DNA of 64,000 nt from Thiotrichaceae bacterium (GTDB taxonomy: Bacteria; Pseudomonadota; Gammaproteobacteria; Beggiatoales; Beggiatoaceae): assembly GCA_011391085.1 (NCBI GenBank), contig JAABRD010000029.1, positions 1 through 64,000 of the forward strand, in the 5' to 3' direction. A program made the position numbers and the translations under genes. The number at the start of each line of letters is the position of its first letter. Positions within the stretch are counted from its first letter, which is position 1. Shown piece by piece: positions 56,785 through 64,000 of the stretch. Under the pieces are notes generated by a model that saw nothing but the letters and a program-made list of their open reading frames with translations, was not told the origin of the DNA and searched no databases.

Positions 56785-59520
56785 TCACCTCTCCCTAACA
56801 AACCACCGCCTCACCAATTCCACCTGAAACCGATAATAATGGTCATCCCTTTTTTCCAAAATTTCGCGTTTGATTAATCCCTGTAACGTCTCTTCGAAAG
56901 GGCTGGGAAACTGACGTTGTAACTCCTCCATACTCACCCCCGCCCCTTCTCCCCGCGCCGCTATCTGACGCAACACGTCTCGTCCATGGTCATCTGTTTG
57001 ATTTATTTCAATATCCGCAAAACAGAACCCACCATAACTTAACGCTTGCGGAATAATTTTGTCCACTTCCTCTATGGTGACGTGAAAACGTTGCCGGTCC
57101 CGTTGGGCATTCTTGAACTGTATCATTTGATGACACATCAACTGCACAAAGGCCGGATGACCACGAGTGAGAGAAAAGAGGTGGTACTTCGCTTCCTGCG
57201 AATAGTGCAAAGGAAACTCTTTGATGGGCTGTTCCATCAAGGTGTGGGCTTCGCGTTCAGATAAATAACTGATATGAACCACCGATACATTGATTAAATA
57301 AGTTGCCCACTGCGCGAGTTCTTCAAAGGTTTGAGTCCCCGAAAATAGCCACCGACACCGCGGGCGATGTTGCATCAAATGCCGAAACGTACCTAAAAGC
57401 GACGGACGATGTAAACGCTTCTCTAAAAAGGCTTCTTCAAGTACCATAAACTCATCTAACGCCAGCAAGAGGAGACGATTCCCGGCCAGTTTTTCCACCG
57501 CATCTAACCATTCCTCAAAATGACTGGCTGGCTGGTCTCGCCATTCGTCTTTCGAGAACGGCGGAAAGGTGAAATCGGGTTGTTCATTATTTTTGATAGT
57601 CCAAGCCAATCCGTAGAAAAAACTCACGTCGTCAGTGGCACTTGCCAGCGGTCCTTGACAATCGATAAAGAGTAAAATAAACGGTAAGTCAGCTAAAGAC
57701 CGCGGTAAATTTTTCAACAAGGAAGTCTTCCCGGTACGCCGTTGTCCATAAAGTAACAAAGGCGGAGAAGGTCGCGGTTGTAACAACTGGGCAATCTGCT
57801 TACTCAAGTCCGTCCGTCCCACAAACGTCTCATGTTGCGAATCTAGCGGCATTCCTACCAAGTAGGGATTGGGAATCTCCGGCAGTTCCTCTAGTAACTC
57901 ATTGGCATACTGGTCTAGCAACTGTTGCCAAGCCACCGCAATCGCCCCAAAGTATCGTTCTTCCTCGCTACGATTCTTCATTCCCGCTAACACACCTTGT
58001 AAAAAATTGGCTACATTTTTCAACGCTTGATGTTGTTGAAATGGGTGAGAATGAGAGATAGCAGTCTCGACTTGATGACTACAGTGACGCAAATGATGTA
58101 ACCAATCTCCTGTTACCCCTCTCAATTCATCGCCACCAATCAACATTTTACCATGCAGATTGGCGATGTCAAATATGGTACGACACTGAGTTAAACTACG
58201 TTTATCTAATTCTACTTGGGTCGCTAACACCGCCCACTTTTGAAAGCCGTCACGTAACTGTTTCATCACTGCCAAACCAGCTTGTGGCGACTCTTCAGAT
58301 AACCAAAGTAACTGGGTTTCCAATCCCCATAACGGCAATTGTTGACGCTTATCCCAAAACGCGGAATGTCGACGCAACCATTCTTCTCCCTGTTTGGGAT
58401 TCCGTTTCTGTCCCCACCAGAGAAATAAGTTCCAGGTGATTTCAAACGGATACATCAGTATCGACCACCACCATTTGAGTGTGAGTCCTGCGGTGACACA
58501 GAGGAGACCACCCATGAATAAATAACTGAGATCAGAGAGACCATGATAGAAAAATAATCCTAAATAACCTCCTAGACCACCTAATAAACCCGCGCTAAGA
58601 CTTGCCCAGAGACTGTTGCTAATATGGCGTGCTAATGAATAGGGTAAGGTAAATAAAGCCACCATGACTATTGCATTGGCGGTGCCTCCTGTGATTCCAA
58701 ACAAGATATATTGGATGACAGGGGTACGTATTTCAGGTAACAGATTTTGAGTTAAGCTAATCAAGAAGGCTATCAGACTGCCAAAAAATAAACCTAAGAC
58801 GAGTCCTAAGCGTAGGTCACGCAATCGAAAACCTAAGACCATTCCCATTGCCACGGCCATGGCCAAAATTTCTACACATTCTGCACAGATCTGAAGACCG
58901 GGCAAGAGTCGCAGGAGGAGGCGTCCAACGAGAATACCAATGGCTAAAACTAGCACCGTAATGATTTCTCCCACCATCACGCCGGCCCATTGCCAACGTA
59001 AGGGACGTGTTAGTGAAGTCGTCTGCCAGGGCAAGGTAGCGGTGATGTGACTGGTTAGGCCGAGAACAAATGCGGCGATAAAGAATGCTTCAATATTTTC
59101 CGTTGTGTCTGTCAATCCCATTAGCAGACCGATGCCCAAACCACCTAAGGTACCAGCCAGCATTCCGAAGGCGACGGAAATGGCTAAACTGCTAAGACTG
59201 CCTACCACCCAACAGATTAGGGTGCCATACGTGATGCCTAACCAGATTGAGGCGGAGGTTTTGCCACTGATCAGAAGTAGGAAGCCAATCAATATAGCTA
59301 TCCAGAGAGGTTGCACAAAGAAAATTAAGGTTTGTAACTGTAACCATTCTGGACGACGCCATTGGTCAGGTTGCAAATCGGCAAAGGCAAAGTGGGGTGG
59401 TAAATGGGGATCCACACGGGCGAGGTAGTCGGTCCATTGGGTGGGGTAGAGGAGGAGCCAAATGAATAGTTGGCCGGTAGCGATAAAGGGGTTGGCGGAG
59501 AGTTGGGGAGGGGAAGACAT
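56785..59520 (-). CDS. Membrane-anchored AAA+/STAND-like ATPase
   Basis: 911 residues. The first about 360 residues hold roughly ten hydrophobic segments (for example FIWLLLYP, IAILIGFLLLISG, LLGGLGGYLGLFF). A soluble linker (about 380-560) leads to an ORC/Cdc6-type ATPase: FVGRTDLSKQIAQLL, Walker A GQRRTGKTS (592-600), Walker B LLLLALDEFMVL (Asp 689, Glu 690), sensor LFSGTQTFEELA, then a winged-helix-like end (VLRQIAARGEGAGVSMEELQ). It lies downstream of a second AAA ATPase on the same strand. Role unknown; signalling or defence is possible. Confidence 0.75.
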   Translation of the reverse strand: MSSPPQLSANPFIATGQLFIWLLLYPTQWTDYLARVDPHLPPHFAFADLQPDQWRRPEWLQLQTLIFFVQPLWIAILIGFLLLISGKTSASIWLGITYGTLICWVVGSLSSLAISVAFGMLAGTLGGLGIGLLMGLTDTTENIEAFFIAAFVLGLTSHITATLPWQTTSLTRPLRWQWAGVMVGEIITVLVLAIGILVGRLLLRLLPGLQICAECVEILAMAVAMGMVLGFRLRDLRLGLVLGLFFGSLIAFLISLTQNLLPEIRTPVIQYILFGITGGTANAIVMVALFTLPYSLARHISNSLWASLSAGLLGGLGGYLGLFFYHGLSDLSYLFMGGLLCVTAGLTLKWWWSILMYPFEITWNLFLWWGQKRNPKQGEEWLRRHSAFWDKRQQLPLWGLETQLLWLSEESPQAGLAVMKQLRDGFQKWAVLATQVELDKRSLTQCRTIFDIANLHGKMLIGGDELRGVTGDWLHHLRHCSHQVETAISHSHPFQQHQALKNVANFLQGVLAGMKNRSEEERYFGAIAVAWQQLLDQYANELLEELPEIPNPYLVGMPLDSQHETFVGRTDLSKQIAQLLQPRPSPPLLLYGQRRTGKTSLLKNLPRSLADLPFILLFIDCQGPLASATDDVSFFYGLAWTIKNNEQPDFTFPPFSKDEWRDQPASHFEEWLDAVEKLAGNRLLLLALDEFMVLEEAFLEKRLHRPSLLGTFRHLMQHRPRCRWLFSGTQTFEELAQWATYLINVSVVHISYLSEREAHTLMEQPIKEFPLHYSQEAKYHLFSLTRGHPAFVQLMCHQMIQFKNAQRDRQRFHVTIEEVDKIIPQALSYGGFCFADIEINQTDDHGRDVLRQIAARGEGAGVSMEELQRQFPSPFEETLQGLIKREILEKRDDHYYRFQVELVRRWFVRER

Positions 59521-59579
59521 AAGGGAGTTGTTAAGTTTTCAAAGTTATTAAGAGGGTGCGGGACAAAAGGCTTTTTTCG

Positions 59580-59712
59580 GTGTTGGAGTGGAGGCTTTAG
59601 CCGGTGGCTTTGTTGGAGTGGAGGCTTTAGCCAGTCGGCGGTGGGCGTCCCCCCACTCTTGAGACACGGAGTCTGCCTACCGCCGGCCGGCTAAAGCCTC
59701 CACTCCACCGGA
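59580..59712. repeat. Family I hairpin between the two AAA genes
   Basis: TTGGAGTGGAGGCTTTAGCC twice, then a CGGCGGTGGGC/CTACCGCCGGCCGG arm pair and CTAAAGCCTCCACTCCACCG. Confidence 0.75.
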
Positions 59713-59736
59713 GTCTTAATTCCTTCATCACACTTC

Positions 59737-60816
59737 TCACCGTTTCAATAAATAGCCAAACGGTTCCACATTTTTCAACCCTACTTCTTTCCAAAAATCC
59801 CCCTCCGGGCAATTGATTCGTGCCTGACATAAAATCTGTAACAACACCGGCCAGCCTCGACTTGCCGTTATCATCCATTGCTGTTCTTCAAGCGTCAGAG
59901 GTATCGGCGAATGTTGAAAAAAATCACTCGCTTCGGCTTTGGTAAATGGATCTAACCAGAAGATATTGAAGATATTGAAAAACGGTGAAGAAGGATAGTC
60001 GCTTTGGATAATCCGAGTATCCTTGGCCGTCACCACAAATCGTAATTTGGCTGGTGTCTCTTGTGCTAAAGAACGTAGTTGGTGCCAAAATCGGGTATTA
60101 AATTCTGGGGCGTTGAGTCCTTTTTCAATATCATCGAGAAACACAACCGTGACTTTCTTTTGTTTTCGGAGAATATCATAAACCGAAAAGAGTAAGTCTG
60201 ATGCCTCCCAATTCTTTACCCAGTCTATCTGTTTTTCTTGACCAATTCCTTTCAATACCATTAGTAAAAAATCCGCAGGACCGCGTATTTTTCCCACTTC
60301 ACCCAATTTAATTAAGACCCGTTGAAAATGCGTGGGCAACCAACCCGCTGGCCAACCTGGATTCGGTTGGTTTTTCCGCAATTCGGTAGCGGGGGTATGA
60401 ACAATGGTATTTAGATAGTTTAACAAAGAGGTTTTACCAGTGCCACTGGGACCTAGAATGGCGACATTTTGTATCATTCTCTCGTTTTGCCAGGCGTTGT
60501 AAAGATGTTTGAGAACCGTTTCGCGTCCAAAAAATTGACAAGGGGAAGTCATCGAAATGCCTATGACAGGCAAGTATGGAGGACAGGGTGGTTTGGCTTC
60601 GCCATAGCCTGCGGCTCCGCTAAAACCTTTGGCCTCTTCTGGTGTCAATCTCAGAATGTCGATCATCTTTCTCACGTTTTCACAACTGGGGCGAGTCACA
60701 TTATTTCGCCAACGCCAAACTGTCATTCGGCCCACGTCAATTAATCTAGTCAGTTTGTTATCGGTCAAGAAAATTCTTTTCATGTAGGAGTCAAGCTGGT
60801 CACCGAAATTGTTCAT
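59737..60816 (-). CDS. HTH-AAA+ ATPase (ORC/STAND type)
   Basis: 359 residues. N-terminal XRE-like HTH (LTRLIDVGRMTVWRWRNNVT, about 22-41). ATPase: FFGRETVLKHLYNAW, Walker A GPSGTGKTS (122-130), Walker B VTVVFLDDIEKG (Asp 228-229), RFVVTAKDTRIIQ. A helical C-terminus follows (LTLEEQQWMITASRGWPVLL). GGAGGAAAT precedes the start. The region upstream carries TGTAAC boxes that could be its own operator. Function not assigned. Confidence 0.7.
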   Translation of the reverse strand: MNNFGDQLDSYMKRIFLTDNKLTRLIDVGRMTVWRWRNNVTRPSCENVRKMIDILRLTPEEAKGFSGAAGYGEAKPPCPPYLPVIGISMTSPCQFFGRETVLKHLYNAWQNERMIQNVAILGPSGTGKTSLLNYLNTIVHTPATELRKNQPNPGWPAGWLPTHFQRVLIKLGEVGKIRGPADFLLMVLKGIGQEKQIDWVKNWEASDLLFSVYDILRKQKKVTVVFLDDIEKGLNAPEFNTRFWHQLRSLAQETPAKLRFVVTAKDTRIIQSDYPSSPFFNIFNIFWLDPFTKAEASDFFQHSPIPLTLEEQQWMITASRGWPVLLQILCQARINCPEGDFWKEVGLKNVEPFGYLLKR

Positions 60817-60847
60817 ATTTCAATATTTCCTCCGTTTCTCAGTAAAT

Positions 60848-60898
60848 TGTAACACCTGTAACATCCTCCCCCACCTCCCTGTTACACCTCCTTGTAAC
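60848..60898. promoter_or_regulatory. Cluster of TGTAAC boxes
   Basis: TGTAAC at 60848-60853 and 60857-60862 (direct, 9-bp period), TGTTACA at 60880-60886 (inverse), TTGTAAC at 60892-60898. It lies 32-82 bases upstream of the HTH-AAA start and could be the operator bound by its HTH. Confidence 0.5.
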
Positions 60899-60956
60899 TA
60901 ACCGCGAGTCCTGCTTTTTTGAAAACGCCCCCTATATAAGGGACTTGGTTCATTTT

Positions 60957-61013
60957 AAAGACAGTAGAGTTTGACTTATCTGATAAATCTATTATCAGGG
61001 TGCCTCTGTCTTT
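60957..61013. promoter_or_regulatory. Nested dyad upstream of the small winged-helix gene
   Basis: Outer arms AAAGACAG (60957-60964) and CTGTCTTT (61006-61013), inner arms CTGATAA (60980-60986) and TTATCAG (60992-60998), 71-127 bases 5' of the ATG at 61084. Could be an operator or a structured leader. Confidence 0.5.
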
Positions 61014-61083
61014 AATCAAGATGACTAACAGAATTTTTTAAAAAAACCACCGAGTTTTCCAATTTGAGTAGGAGATTATTGCT

Positions 61084-61338
61084 ATGAATACGTCAACCAC
61101 ATGTTCCTCTAAAACATTTCAGGCTACCGGCGTGATTTATCAAACGTTGGAACAGTTGTCGAATAACACTCACGCGGTCTTCGTCAGTTACAACGAACTA
61201 GCTAAACGCAGCGGTTATTCCCGTACCTGTGTGATTTCTGCGGTGAAGCGACTGATTTTGCAACATCGTATCTTTAAGCAAAGCGAGTGCGATGTGGAGA
61301 AAGGGTATCTCCGTAATTTCTATGTGCTGGCGGCTTAA
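61084..61338 (+). CDS. Small winged-helix DNA-binding protein
   Basis: 84 residues. GVIYQTLEQLSNNTHAVFVS, YNELAKRSGYSRTCVISAVK and RLILQHRIFKQSE form a GntR/replication-initiator-like winged helix, then a beta wing (GYLRNFYVLAA). TAGGAGATT precedes the ATG. Divergent from the HTH-AAA gene across a control region with two sets of dyads, so it may regulate that gene or be regulated with it. Only DNA binding is supported. Confidence 0.65.
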   Translation: MNTSTTCSSKTFQATGVIYQTLEQLSNNTHAVFVSYNELAKRSGYSRTCVISAVKRLILQHRIFKQSECDVEKGYLRNFYVLAA

Positions 61339-61349
61339 TAGAGTGGATT

Positions 61350-61412
61350 TCCAGGAGTCCAAAACGTAGCTTTGAGAAAAATGGGTTCAAAGCTACGCTT
61401 TGGACCTCTGTT
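61350..61412. terminator. Family E hairpin between convergent genes
   Basis: CCAGGAGTCCAAAACGTAGC and CAAAGCTACGCTTTGGACCT arms between the 61338 stop and the 61442 stop. Confidence 0.6.
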
Positions 61413-61441
61413 TGAGATATTTGGGACGTTTGGGATGTTTC

Positions 61442-61720
61442 CTATTTTTTGGGAGGCGCCGCATTGATAAATTTAGGTAACGCTTTGTCAAGATAAGCTT
61501 TAATATCCGTGAGGGCGTCTTGAGTGGCCTTATTCAAAATCTTTTGAAATCGTTTCTCAATAATCTCTTCAAGTTGTTGTTGGAGGATGTTCATTTGAAC
61601 GTCACTCAGCAGTATGGAAGAGGTGGATTTAACAGGGAGGGCCTTGCCTGGCACAACGATGTCTTTTAAGACGGGGACCTCAAATTTTTTAGCTGGTGGT
61701 TTAGATTTTTCAGTCGTCAT
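61442..61720 (-). CDS. Hypothetical coiled-coil protein downstream of holC
   Basis: 92 residues: a basic, Pro-rich N-terminus (MTTEKSKPPAKKFEVPVLKD), then amphipathic helices VQMNILQQQLEEIIEKRFQK and ALTDIKAYLDKALPKFI. It lies 41 bases after holC in the pepA-holC direction and may be co-transcribed. In many gammaproteobacteria a short gene of unknown function follows holC before valS; no clear homology is seen. Confidence 0.55.
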   Translation of the reverse strand: MTTEKSKPPAKKFEVPVLKDIVVPGKALPVKSTSSILLSDVQMNILQQQLEEIIEKRFQKILNKATQDALTDIKAYLDKALPKFINAAPPKK

Positions 61721-61761
61721 GATGTTCTCTGTGTTCTTCCTTACCCGTTTGAACTTGACGC

Positions 61762-62202
61762 TTAACGGGAAATGTCGTGGGTTTTTAGTTCAAAACCATG
61801 GTCTCTATAAAAACTGTAACGTTGTCGTCCCGCTTGACGGGCGATGGGGGTGTCCATAACAATTTCTGCGATGCGTTGAAATTGATGCACAACAGATTCG
61901 GGTACGGTGTCCGTGAGGTTGATTAACACGGGGAGATTGGGACAGACTTGTTGGGGGTCATAACCAATCCGGATGGGGGCGATTGAGGATGGTTCATCTG
62001 GGTAAAGGTCATGGGGTAAAAACCGTTCCGTTTGAAAGGTCCAAAGAAAATCATCTAGTCGTTTCGCTTGCACGATAGACATAGTATGAATATAAATCTG
62101 GTAACCTTGATGCCAAACTTTGTCGGCGAGTTGACAGGCAAAACGGTCTCGGTCAGTATTGATTTGGGTGTGATGAAGGATATAAAAGTTAACTTGGGGC
62201 AT
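61762..62202 (-). CDS. holC: DNA polymerase III subunit chi
   Basis: 146 residues. MPQVNFYILHHTQINTDRDR, ACQLADKVWHQGYQIYIHTM, LDDFLWTFQTERFLPHDLYP, PVLINLTDTVPE and FQRIAEIVMDTPIARQAGRQ RYSFYRDHGFEL are chi-subunit signatures. Chi binds SSB and links the clamp loader to DNA. pepA followed by holC is the usual gammaproteobacterial order, here separated by a palindromic insertion. Confidence 0.95.
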   Translation of the reverse strand: MPQVNFYILHHTQINTDRDRFACQLADKVWHQGYQIYIHTMSIVQAKRLDDFLWTFQTERFLPHDLYPDEPSSIAPIRIGYDPQQVCPNLPVLINLTDTVPESVVHQFQRIAEIVMDTPIARQAGRQRYSFYRDHGFELKTHDISR

Positions 62203-62228
62203 GGTGTTTTAAAAAAAGTCATCTTTTG

Positions 62229-62400
62229 CCGGGAGTCCAAAGCGTGGCTTTGTCCGTAACCTGGCATAGTAGTATTCCTATAAATTTGTACGATTCCCTC
62301 TGGAACGCAATAAAAATTATTGCGCCATGGTTCACAATCCCATTCGCAATAATTCTTATTGCGTTCCAGAGGGAATGGTATCGTTGTTACAGGTATTTTA
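62229..62400. repeat. Half family E motif plus family G/B element between pepA and holC
   Basis: GGAGTCCAAAGCGTGGCTTT (62231-62250), then ATAGTAGTATTCCT, TTTGTACGATTCCCTCTGGA and GCAATAA arms mirrored by TTATTGCGTTCCAGAGGGAA (to about 62375). Same construction as 26927-27069. Confidence 0.8.
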
Positions 62401-62402
62401 CA

Positions 62403-64000
62403 TTACCTTTGGCCAGGGTAGGAGGATTCATTTTCTTCTTCTCTCTCTCTCTCTTCTTCTCTGTCTTCTTCTCTCTCTTCGATTCTCTCTTCTACTTCTT
62501 CCTCTTGTCTTTCGTCATCTGACGTTTCAAAAGAAGAAGAGGCTTCCATAGAGGTGGCGGTTGGTGAAGAAGCAGGCGCGGTTGCCATGACCGTTTGATC
62601 ACGACTGCGGTCAATCAGATATTGGGTCAATAAGGGCACAGGGCGGCCCGTGGCACCCTTTTCTTTACCTGTCAAGTAAGCGGTGGCAGCAATATCTAAA
62701 TGGGCCCAGTGGAATTTTTTGGCAAAGCGAGAGAGGAAGCAGGCACCTTGGATGGCACCAGCGTCACGGTCAGGTCCCACGTTGGCCATATCGGCAAAAC
62801 GACTATCCAATTGTTCTTGGTAGTCATCCCATAAAGGTAATTCCCACGCCCGGTCACCGCTTTGACGACCAGCGTTGAGGAGATCATTAGTTAATGGATT
62901 ATGGTTACTCATCAAACCATGGGCATGTTTGCCCAACGCAATTTGACATGCCCCTGTGAGGGTGGCAACATCAATCACCACGTCAGGTTTATAACGTTCT
63001 GCATACGTGAGGGCATCGGCCAAAATCAGACGGCCTTCGGCGTCGGTGTTGAGAATCTCTACCGTTTGCCCAGACAGAGAGATGATAATATCCCCTGGTT
63101 TCGTCGCTTTCCCACTGGGGAGGTTTTCGACCGCAGGAATGATGACGACAATGTTCAGTGGCAGTTGGAGTTCCACCGCGGCAGATAGGGTGCCAAGTAC
63201 GGCGGCGGCCCCGGCCATGTCAAATTTCATTTCGTCCATGTCTTTGGCAGCTTTGATGGAAATGCCACCAGCGTCGAAGGTGACACCTTTGCCAATGAGG
63301 ACGATAGGGTTGTCATGTTTGCGTCCAGCGCGGTATTCTAGGGTGATGAGACGGGGAGGTTGTTCACTCCCTTTGGCAACGGCAAGAATGGTATTGAAGC
63401 CTTGTTTTTCCAGATGACTTTCATTGAGAACTTTACACGTCAGTTTTTCATGGAGGTTGCACAAAGCTTTGGCTTGGTCAGCTAAATACGAAGGGGTGCA
63501 AATATTCCCTGGCAAGTTCGCCAAATCTTTGGCCAATTTGATACCTGTGGTAATTGCTTGCGCTTCACGACTGGCTTGTTCAGCCATCGGCAGTTCACGC
63601 CGGGAGGCGACGCTAAAGACGATTTTGCGTAAGGGGCGGCGGGCGATGTCTTTTTTACTTTTGAGTTGGTCAAAAGAATATAGAGTAGCTTGGGCCGTTT
63701 CAATGGCTTGCCGAATGCGCCAGGCCGTGTCACGGCCACGCACATTGACTTCGGTGAGATAGCAAACCGCCTCCATGGACCCTGTGTCATGGAGAGTACG
63801 AATGGCTTGCGAAATCACTTTGCGATATTGGCTATCGCCCAGATCGCGTTCGCGTCCGCAACCGACTAGCAGAACACGGTCTGCAAGGGTGCCTGGGACA
63901 TTGTGCAACAAGAGAGTTTGACCAACCTTGCCTTCGATGTCGCCGCGGCGTAAAATAGTAGAAAGATAACCTTGACCAATTTCGTCAATTTGGCGGGCCA
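62403..64000 (-). CDS. pepA: Leucyl aminopeptidase (PepA), 5' end cut by window; acidic C-terminal extension
   Basis: The frame is open to the right edge (first complete codons read ARQIDEIGQGYLSTILRRGD), so the N-terminus is outside. M17 motifs: VLIGKGVTFDAGGISIK (Lys and Asp metal ligands), MKFDMAGAAAVLGT, NTDAEGRLILADAL (signature with Asp and Glu), LTGACQIALG and HLDIAATAY. The enzyme domain ends near LLTQYLIDRS; about 60 further residues follow, with a Glu/Arg-rich run (ERQEEEVEERIEEREEDREE), not typical of PepA. Confidence 0.93.
   Translation of the reverse strand, partial: ARQIDEIGQGYLSTILRRGDIEGKVGQTLLLHNVPGTLADRVLLVGCGRERDLGDSQYRKVISQAIRTLHDTGSMEAVCYLTEVNVRGRDTAWRIRQAIETAQATLYSFDQLKSKKDIARRPLRKIVFSVASRRELPMAEQASREAQAITTGIKLAKDLANLPGNICTPSYLADQAKALCNLHEKLTCKVLNESHLEKQGFNTILAVAKGSEQPPRLITLEYRAGRKHDNPIVLIGKGVTFDAGGISIKAAKDMDEMKFDMAGAAAVLGTLSAAVELQLPLNIVVIIPAVENLPSGKATKPGDIIISLSGQTVEILNTDAEGRLILADALTYAERYKPDVVIDVATLTGACQIALGKHAHGLMSNHNPLTNDLLNAGRQSGDRAWELPLWDDYQEQLDSRFADMANVGPDRDAGAIQGACFLSRFAKKFHWAHLDIAATAYLTGKEKGATGRPVPLLTQYLIDRSRDQTVMATAPASSPTATSMEASSSFETSDDERQEEEVEERIEEREEDREEEREREEENESSYPGQR

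Overview
The window looks like a gammaproteobacterial chromosome, most likely a sulfur-oxidising Thiotrichales relative of the Beggiatoa/Thiomargarita type. This is inferred from the housekeeping genes (prfC, accD, pepA-holC neighbourhood, apbE, a GH57 hydrolase), from large secreted repeat proteins, from the density of toxin-antitoxin (TA) and Uma2 genes, and from the very high load of short palindromic intergenic repeats. No tRNA, rRNA, CRISPR array, transposase or integrase was recognised.

Region 1 (1-18.85 kb) is an accessory island in which every supported gene lies on the minus strand. Its left part (1-5.3 kb) holds a Panacea/RelE-like pair, a broken UPF0175/DUF3368 pair, a conserved hypothetical protein with an expanded C-terminal minisatellite and decayed copies of it, and a VapBC pair between direct repeats. 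Four copies of a repeat (family A) in this part each carry a good sigma-70-type promoter. Its right part (5.4-18.85 kb) alternates strictly between one small gene module and one copy of a palindromic repeat of up to about 125 bp (family C, 13 copies), always at the 3' end of the module. The modules are Uma2 (three), HigBA-like pairs (two), HigBA, YhaV, a PIN pair, VapBC (three), an ADP-ribosyltransferase-like pair and a HEPN pair. The layout resembles an integron cassette array, but no integrase or classical attC core is visible. Several modules are broken by frameshifts, deletions or palindromic insertions.

Region 2 (18.7-32 kb) encodes secreted proteins: a two-partner-secretion exoprotein whose 3' end runs into a C repeat, an 1836-residue beta-helix/FN3/LRR/PKD protein, a truncated LRR protein, and a 589-residue FN3 protein. 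Between them lie a HigBA locus whose toxin gene is split by two palindromic elements and a Uma2 protein with a long coiled-coil tail.

Region 3 (32-54.3 kb) is mostly plus-strand core metabolism and envelope functions: a GT2 glycosyltransferase, a DUF255/YyaL protein, a beta-hydroxyacid dehydrogenase followed by a VanZ-like protein, an MsbA-type ABC exporter, a GH57 hydrolase, ApbE (minus strand), a MoxR-type AAA ATPase, then a GldA/GldF/GldG/DUF4340-like ABC cluster, a secreted duplicated-domain protein, PrfC and AccD. Nearly every intergenic gap holds hairpins from about ten repeat families. Region 4 (54.3-64 kb) has a LamG/calcium-repeat secreted protein, two AAA+ ATPases of ORC/STAND type with a divergent small winged-helix gene and a palindrome-rich control region, and then a small hypothetical gene, holC and pepA (cut by the right edge).

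MITE-like family D (about 164 bp) and the G elements supply false upstream start codons to several genes. Starts were therefore placed at the first codon after the element that fits the protein family.
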